Source: BS150m-G50 sp964517435
GTDB taxonomy: Bacteria; CAIWAD01; BS150m-G50
Direction of reading: 5' to 3'
Length of the DNA stretch: 64,000 nt
Assembly: GCA_964517435.1 (NCBI GenBank)
Contig: CAZFEC010000003.1
Location: forward strand, 82,431-146,430
The notes beneath the pieces are model-generated. The model was not told the origin of the DNA. It ran no database searches and was given only the letters and a program-made list of their open reading frames with translations. Positions 60,664-64,000 of this stretch are shown here, piece after piece (position 1 is the stretch's first letter; each line of letters begins with the position of its first letter). A program made the position numbers and the translations under genes.

Positions 60664-61938
60664 TCAACGGTGTTTAGACTGCTTGGCTGATGAAGAAGTG
60701 GATTTTTTCTTTTTCTTACCGCTGTCGGAGTTGCTCGACTTGTTGTTTTTCGGCGTAGAGCTGCTGGACTTCCGTTTGGCCGGTTTGGCCGGTGCCACCG
60801 AGGTTCGTTTCTGTACGCTTTGCGACCTGCCGCTGGTCACCCTGACGGCGCTGCCGCTGCTCTTACGTTTGCTCTTGCTGTACCAGGCTCGACTCGTGCC
60901 CTGTTGGGCGGAATGACCGGGAGCGCCGATACCGACCGGTGAATCCGGTTGTTCCGGTGCAGACGCAGCCGCGACGGCGTAGTTTTCCCTTCGTTCATGT
61001 TCTCTGGCGATGTCGGTCACCGTCTTGCCAGCCGGTTGCGCGACCAGGCGGGAATAATCCGGATCAGGCATGGAGGTCGTACGGCGGCGGTCGAAGTTGC
61101 GATGGACCCGCGGGGTGGTGGAGACCGGCGGTGGCGGGTCGTAACCGACATGGTGCCAGCCTGAGTAGTAGTATCCGTCCCACCAGCAGTAGTGACCATG
61201 GTGATGATAGTACCAGGGATCGTACCAGCCGTAGTGCCAGGGACCGTACCAGGGATCATAGAAGGGGCCGTACCAGGGATGCCAGCTCACATGCCAGTAG
61301 TGGTAGCGGTGCGGGTACCAGTAGCGATCGTAATGCCACCACCAGCTGTAGTGGAATCCGGAATAGTAGTACCAGGGATCGGGAGCCTGGAGGTAGACAT
61401 AGACCACCTCCACCTGGTCCGGCAGCTCGTAGTCGGGTGAGGTGGTTCCCTGCAGCTGATAGTCGACAGCGAGGATCGCGATACTGAAGTTGCTTAAACC
61501 TGAAGTGCGGCGGGTGAGACTATAGTTTATCTCGATGATATCGTCGGGATCGCGAGACAGGAATTCCCAGCGCTGTTGCGGTATCTCCAGGTAGTTGCGC
61601 GTAAAGAGGGCCACCACCCGTTCCTGTCCGGGCCGTACGCCGGCTACCACCTTCGACAGGGCGTACTCCTGCCCAGGTAAAACTTCCCCGTCCCCGTCTA
61701 ATTCCGGATCGAGTGGATAAAGCAGATTGATATAGCCGCGGGTGTCGATGGCGTAGAGGATCACATAGCCCGGTTCTCTGGCGGCGTAGCGGATTTCATA
61801 TTCCTCACCGGGTTGCACGGATGCGGGGAGGAGCTCGATGTCGATGCTGGCGACGGGCGTGCGGGTAGATGCCTCCAGCGCCTCCAGGGTTAGGGTGAGC
61901 AAACCCAGGACAATCAGAATGGGGATTGAGTGTCTCAT
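60664..61938 (-). CDS. Exported DUF4384-like protein with Trp/Tyr/His-rich segment and basic Ser/Lys tail
   Basis: A 424-residue protein with a signal peptide (to about residue 23). Residues 30-180 resemble DUF4384: YEIRYAAREPGYVILYAIDTRGYINLLYPLD, PGQERVVALFTRNYLEI. Residues 189-266 are extraordinary: of 78 residues, 15 are Trp, 21 Tyr and 13 His (63% in total), in motifs such as DPWYGPWHYGWYDPW. Pro- and Arg-rich linkers follow, then a Ser/Lys/Arg tail from about 350 (KRKSSSS, GKKKKKSTSSS). Functions such as metal or haem binding, polysaccharide or peptidoglycan binding, or surface adhesion are possible; none is shown. It has its own terminator. Confidence 0.7.
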   Translation of the reverse strand: MRHSIPILIVLGLLTLTLEALEASTRTPVASIDIELLPASVQPGEEYEIRYAAREPGYVILYAIDTRGYINLLYPLDPELDGDGEVLPGQEYALSKVVAGVRPGQERVVALFTRNYLEIPQQRWEFLSRDPDDIIEINYSLTRRTSGLSNFSIAILAVDYQLQGTTSPDYELPDQVEVVYVYLQAPDPWYYYSGFHYSWWWHYDRYWYPHRYHYWHVSWHPWYGPFYDPWYGPWHYGWYDPWYYHHHGHYCWWDGYYYSGWHHVGYDPPPPVSTTPRVHRNFDRRRTTSMPDPDYSRLVAQPAGKTVTDIAREHERRENYAVAAASAPEQPDSPVGIGAPGHSAQQGTSRAWYSKSKRKSSGSAVRVTSGRSQSVQKRTSVAPAKPAKRKSSSSTPKNNKSSNSDSGKKKKKSTSSSAKQSKHR

Positions 61939-62358
61939 TTTTCACCTCCGCTGCAAGCTATGCTATTTCGCCGGTAGACGCAAGCGGTTCAGCCCTGCAC
62001 CGCAGAAAGTGCCCGACCACGGTGAACCCGGCCAGCCGCGAGCCGCTGTTCTCATATCTGATCAAGCAAAACCCGTGCCAGCCTTCAGGTGAGATGATTT
62101 GTGCAGGACTTCGGCTGCCAGGGGGCTAAACGCTTTTACAGGCATTAGAATCGGCAGATGTGGCCGCCGGCTTCAGCGCTGGTCGTCCTGCACCAGGCCG
62201 GGGTACGACCTGCCGGTCGAAAATCCGACCACCGGGTTAGGTGACGAGATCCGGCTGTATATCATATTCAGATGGCCGGGTTGTTTGGATATGACGCAGG
62301 CTGTCATTAGTTGGCAGGGTCGCCGCCGGTTCCCGGTCAGGTTTAGCGAAATCCGGTT
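61939..62358. other. Gene-free region upstream of the Trp/Tyr/His-rich gene
   Basis: About 420 bases between two minus-strand genes. It should hold the promoter of the 61938 gene; GGAGG-type bases lie just upstream of its ATG. Short reading frames here have no signals of being real. I found no clear promoter, hairpin or repeat. Confidence 0.4.
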
Positions 62359-63795
62359 TCAGAATGCCCGCATCCGGTAGGGCGCTTTCCACCCTTTCTT
62401 TACAACCCGGCCCGTCAGACAAACCCGCACCTCCACCTCACCGTTTAAAGGCGCCTGCAAAGTCTGCTGCCGGGTCAGGGGATATATCCGCGTGTCTTCA
62501 CCACTGATAATACACAGTTCGTGGAGTTCCGCCGCGCCGGTGGCGACCTCCAGTTTAGCGCTGCCGGCAGGCAGGCGGAACCAGTCGGAGTCGTGATCGT
62601 CCTCAAGCCGCCAGAGCACCTCCTCGTACCAGACGCCCGCTTGCAGAAGCGGCGCCGCCCGGCTGCTGTCGGGATAGTCCAGCGCCAGCATGAAAGCGGG
62701 CAGGTCGCCCGTTTCATTCAGGAACCAGGCGTGGTTGCTGCTGGTATACAGCGTGTGGCCGCGGTTGGGCAGACGCTGCCGGTCGGTGCGGACCACGCCG
62801 TCGGAACGAAACATGGTCTCCGAAACGATCCAGGTGTACAGCGGATCGTCCGGCAGGGGTTGCAGCGGATTGTCCCGGGGAGATCCATCCACGTAGGCGT
62901 TCAGGCCCGCAATCCACCGCTCTTCGCCGGCGAGGCCATTGCAGTCGACGTCGCGGTTGAAAAAGCCATCCGGCACACTGCTTTCCAGTCCGCCGAAGAG
63001 GTAGACATTACGGTCACGCTGCGGATCCGGTTCCCAGGAGAGAATGCTGTCCCAGCTGTAGCGGAAGTCGCGCAGCGATTCCTCCTGCCGGAAGGGGATA
63101 TTCAGATTGAGCAGGTTGGAACCGAGATGGGGGGTGCCGATCGTGATCAGCTGGTAGACATGGTGGCTGCTGTCAGGCCACCAGCGCTGCTTTCCCTCTG
63201 CGTCCCGCCGCTGGAGGTATTCCCTCGCGGCGAGACCGCCCATCGAGTGTCCCAGCAGGATCACCCGGTCGGCTCCGCTCTGCCGCAGCACCAGCGGCAT
63301 CAGCTGCGCCAGGGCCGCGCCCTGTTTAAGAGGCGCCGAAGTGTGCCCCTGCGACCAGGTAGGGAGATGCAGGCTGTTCAGATGCCAGGTGGTGTCTTCG
63401 ACCCAATTGAAGAAATTGACCCGGTAGACATCCGCGCTGTCGACATGACTGGGCGCGGGGTATTGAAAATACAAATCTGCGGCTAAGGAAGTAGAATCAG
63501 GATGACGATTTATACAGATATGAGTTGGACGCGAAATGTTCCAGCCGTAGAGGTCCTCCATTTGTTCGACTGTGGGCTCCCACTGTGCAGCGCTGCCGAA
63601 AAAACCGTGGATCAGGATCAAGGGGTAGAGCGGCTTAGCAACTGCGGTGGACCAGCCGGCGAGCAGCAACAGGAACGCCGGCAGCCACAGCCGAAACCGG
63701 TAGAGTGCCTTTACGTTCTGGTGAGTTCCGGACAAACTGAGCGGTTGACCGTGTCCTTCTCTCAATACGCTGAATTGCTTCCAAATGTTTGCCAT
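62359..63795 (-). CDS. Exported lipase/esterase-like alpha/beta hydrolase
   Basis: A 478-residue alpha/beta hydrolase. The oxyanion block is YPLILIHGFFGSAAQWEP near residue 57, the nucleophile elbow is VILLGHSMGGLAAREYL (GHSMG) near 195, and TIGTPHLGSNLL follows, as in PGAP1/triacylglycerol-lipase-like proteins. A membrane or signal segment (LWLPAFLLLLAGWSTAVA) is preceded by about 35 residues with no leader character, so the true start may be internal; no Shine-Dalgarno decides it. A beta-like C-terminal part follows the catalytic domain. Substrate unknown. Confidence 0.82.
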   Translation of the reverse strand: MANIWKQFSVLREGHGQPLSLSGTHQNVKALYRFRLWLPAFLLLLAGWSTAVAKPLYPLILIHGFFGSAAQWEPTVEQMEDLYGWNISRPTHICINRHPDSTSLAADLYFQYPAPSHVDSADVYRVNFFNWVEDTTWHLNSLHLPTWSQGHTSAPLKQGAALAQLMPLVLRQSGADRVILLGHSMGGLAAREYLQRRDAEGKQRWWPDSSHHVYQLITIGTPHLGSNLLNLNIPFRQEESLRDFRYSWDSILSWEPDPQRDRNVYLFGGLESSVPDGFFNRDVDCNGLAGEERWIAGLNAYVDGSPRDNPLQPLPDDPLYTWIVSETMFRSDGVVRTDRQRLPNRGHTLYTSSNHAWFLNETGDLPAFMLALDYPDSSRAAPLLQAGVWYEEVLWRLEDDHDSDWFRLPAGSAKLEVATGAAELHELCIISGEDTRIYPLTRQQTLQAPLNGEVEVRVCLTGRVVKKGWKAPYRMRAF

Positions 63796-64000
63796 CGCAT
63801 AGGTAGAATAAGACCGCGAGAGAATAAATGCAAATGACAGTTTGAGGAGGAATGCGGGAGGGCTATCCAGTGGCCTCTCGGTGTCATCGCTACGATGGGT
63901 AACATTTCTATCAATCTATATAATTTACTGGAACTATCAGATATCAGTATATACCGATTCTCATAAAGAATTTCGCATAGAACTCATTGAAAAAGCTGTT
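63796..64000. other. AT-rich window end, no gene seen
   Basis: This lies upstream of the minus-strand lipase. From 63900 on it is markedly AT-rich (ATCAATCTATATAATTTAC, ATCAGTATATACC). It probably contains the lipase promoter. Nothing else was recognised. Confidence 0.4.

Noticed and set aside
1..64000. CRISPR arrays, insertion sequences, prophage genes, rRNA
   Set aside because: No regularly spaced direct repeats, transposase or integrase motifs, phage structural genes or rRNA sequence were seen on either strand.

Overview
This 64 kb window is a high-GC (about 60% by eye) bacterial scaffold. It carries a run of exactly 100 N (38614-38713), so it is probably part of a draft or metagenome-derived assembly. 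Several features point to an uncultivated FCB-superphylum lineage: C-terminal sorting domains of the type IX kind on secreted proteins, a PorV/PorQ-like outer-membrane protein, a TonB receptor with a carboxypeptidase-regulatory-like N-domain, a Bacteroidetes-type GlmU-like protein, and an ECF sigma / anti-sigma / DUF4252-like trio. Pyruvate:ferredoxin oxidoreductase, thiolase and 3-hydroxybutyryl-CoA dehydrogenase suggest an anaerobic or facultative metabolism. The phylum cannot be fixed from this sequence alone.

Layout. 0-7 kb: partial ClC channel, queF, parA-parB (often near oriC), alternative GlmU, glcD, ddl. 7-11 kb: two large secreted proteins. 11.3-24.1 kb: a tightly overlapping envelope operon with a surface lipoprotein, TonB-dependent receptor, PorV-like barrel, two more lipoproteins, a complete TatT-type TRAP transporter (TatT, DctP, DctQ, DctM), a DUF3108 protein and a hexapeptide acyltransferase. 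It reads as one trans-envelope uptake system. 24.3-35.8 kb: housekeeping and metabolism (MBL hydrolase, thiolase, Hbd, NusB, TpiA, SecG, tRNA-Leu, TPR protein, CMD-fold protein, MnmA, PanB, PanC, GlmU-N, proline dehydrogenase). 36-38 kb: cupin and secreted hydrolase, then a tandem pair of RRM RNA-binding genes, the second broken by the N gap. 39-47 kb, minus strand: aldo/keto reductase, NifJ, and a macro-domain / basic-tail / CcsA operon. 47-51 kb: rdgB, M61 peptidase, ECF sigma operon. 51.7-58.6 kb, minus strand: six-gene surface-glycan operon (Wzi-like barrel, flippase-like protein, GT2, NodB deacetylase, GT2, PHP hydrolase). 58.8-64 kb: cyclic-2,3-DPG-synthetase-like GTPase, a structured gene-free segment, a strange Trp/Tyr/His-rich secreted protein, and a lipase.

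The most striking signal is not a gene. The octamer GTGATACA (usually CGTGATACA) occurs 26 times by manual count, against about one expected. It lies in sense and antisense orientation in many reading frames, often forces the Ile codon ATA, favours the + strand 19:7, and is clustered with empty stretches of 8-11 kb between. This looks like a DNA-level signal such as a Chi-like, uptake-like or chromosome-organising site, possibly related to parS half-sites.
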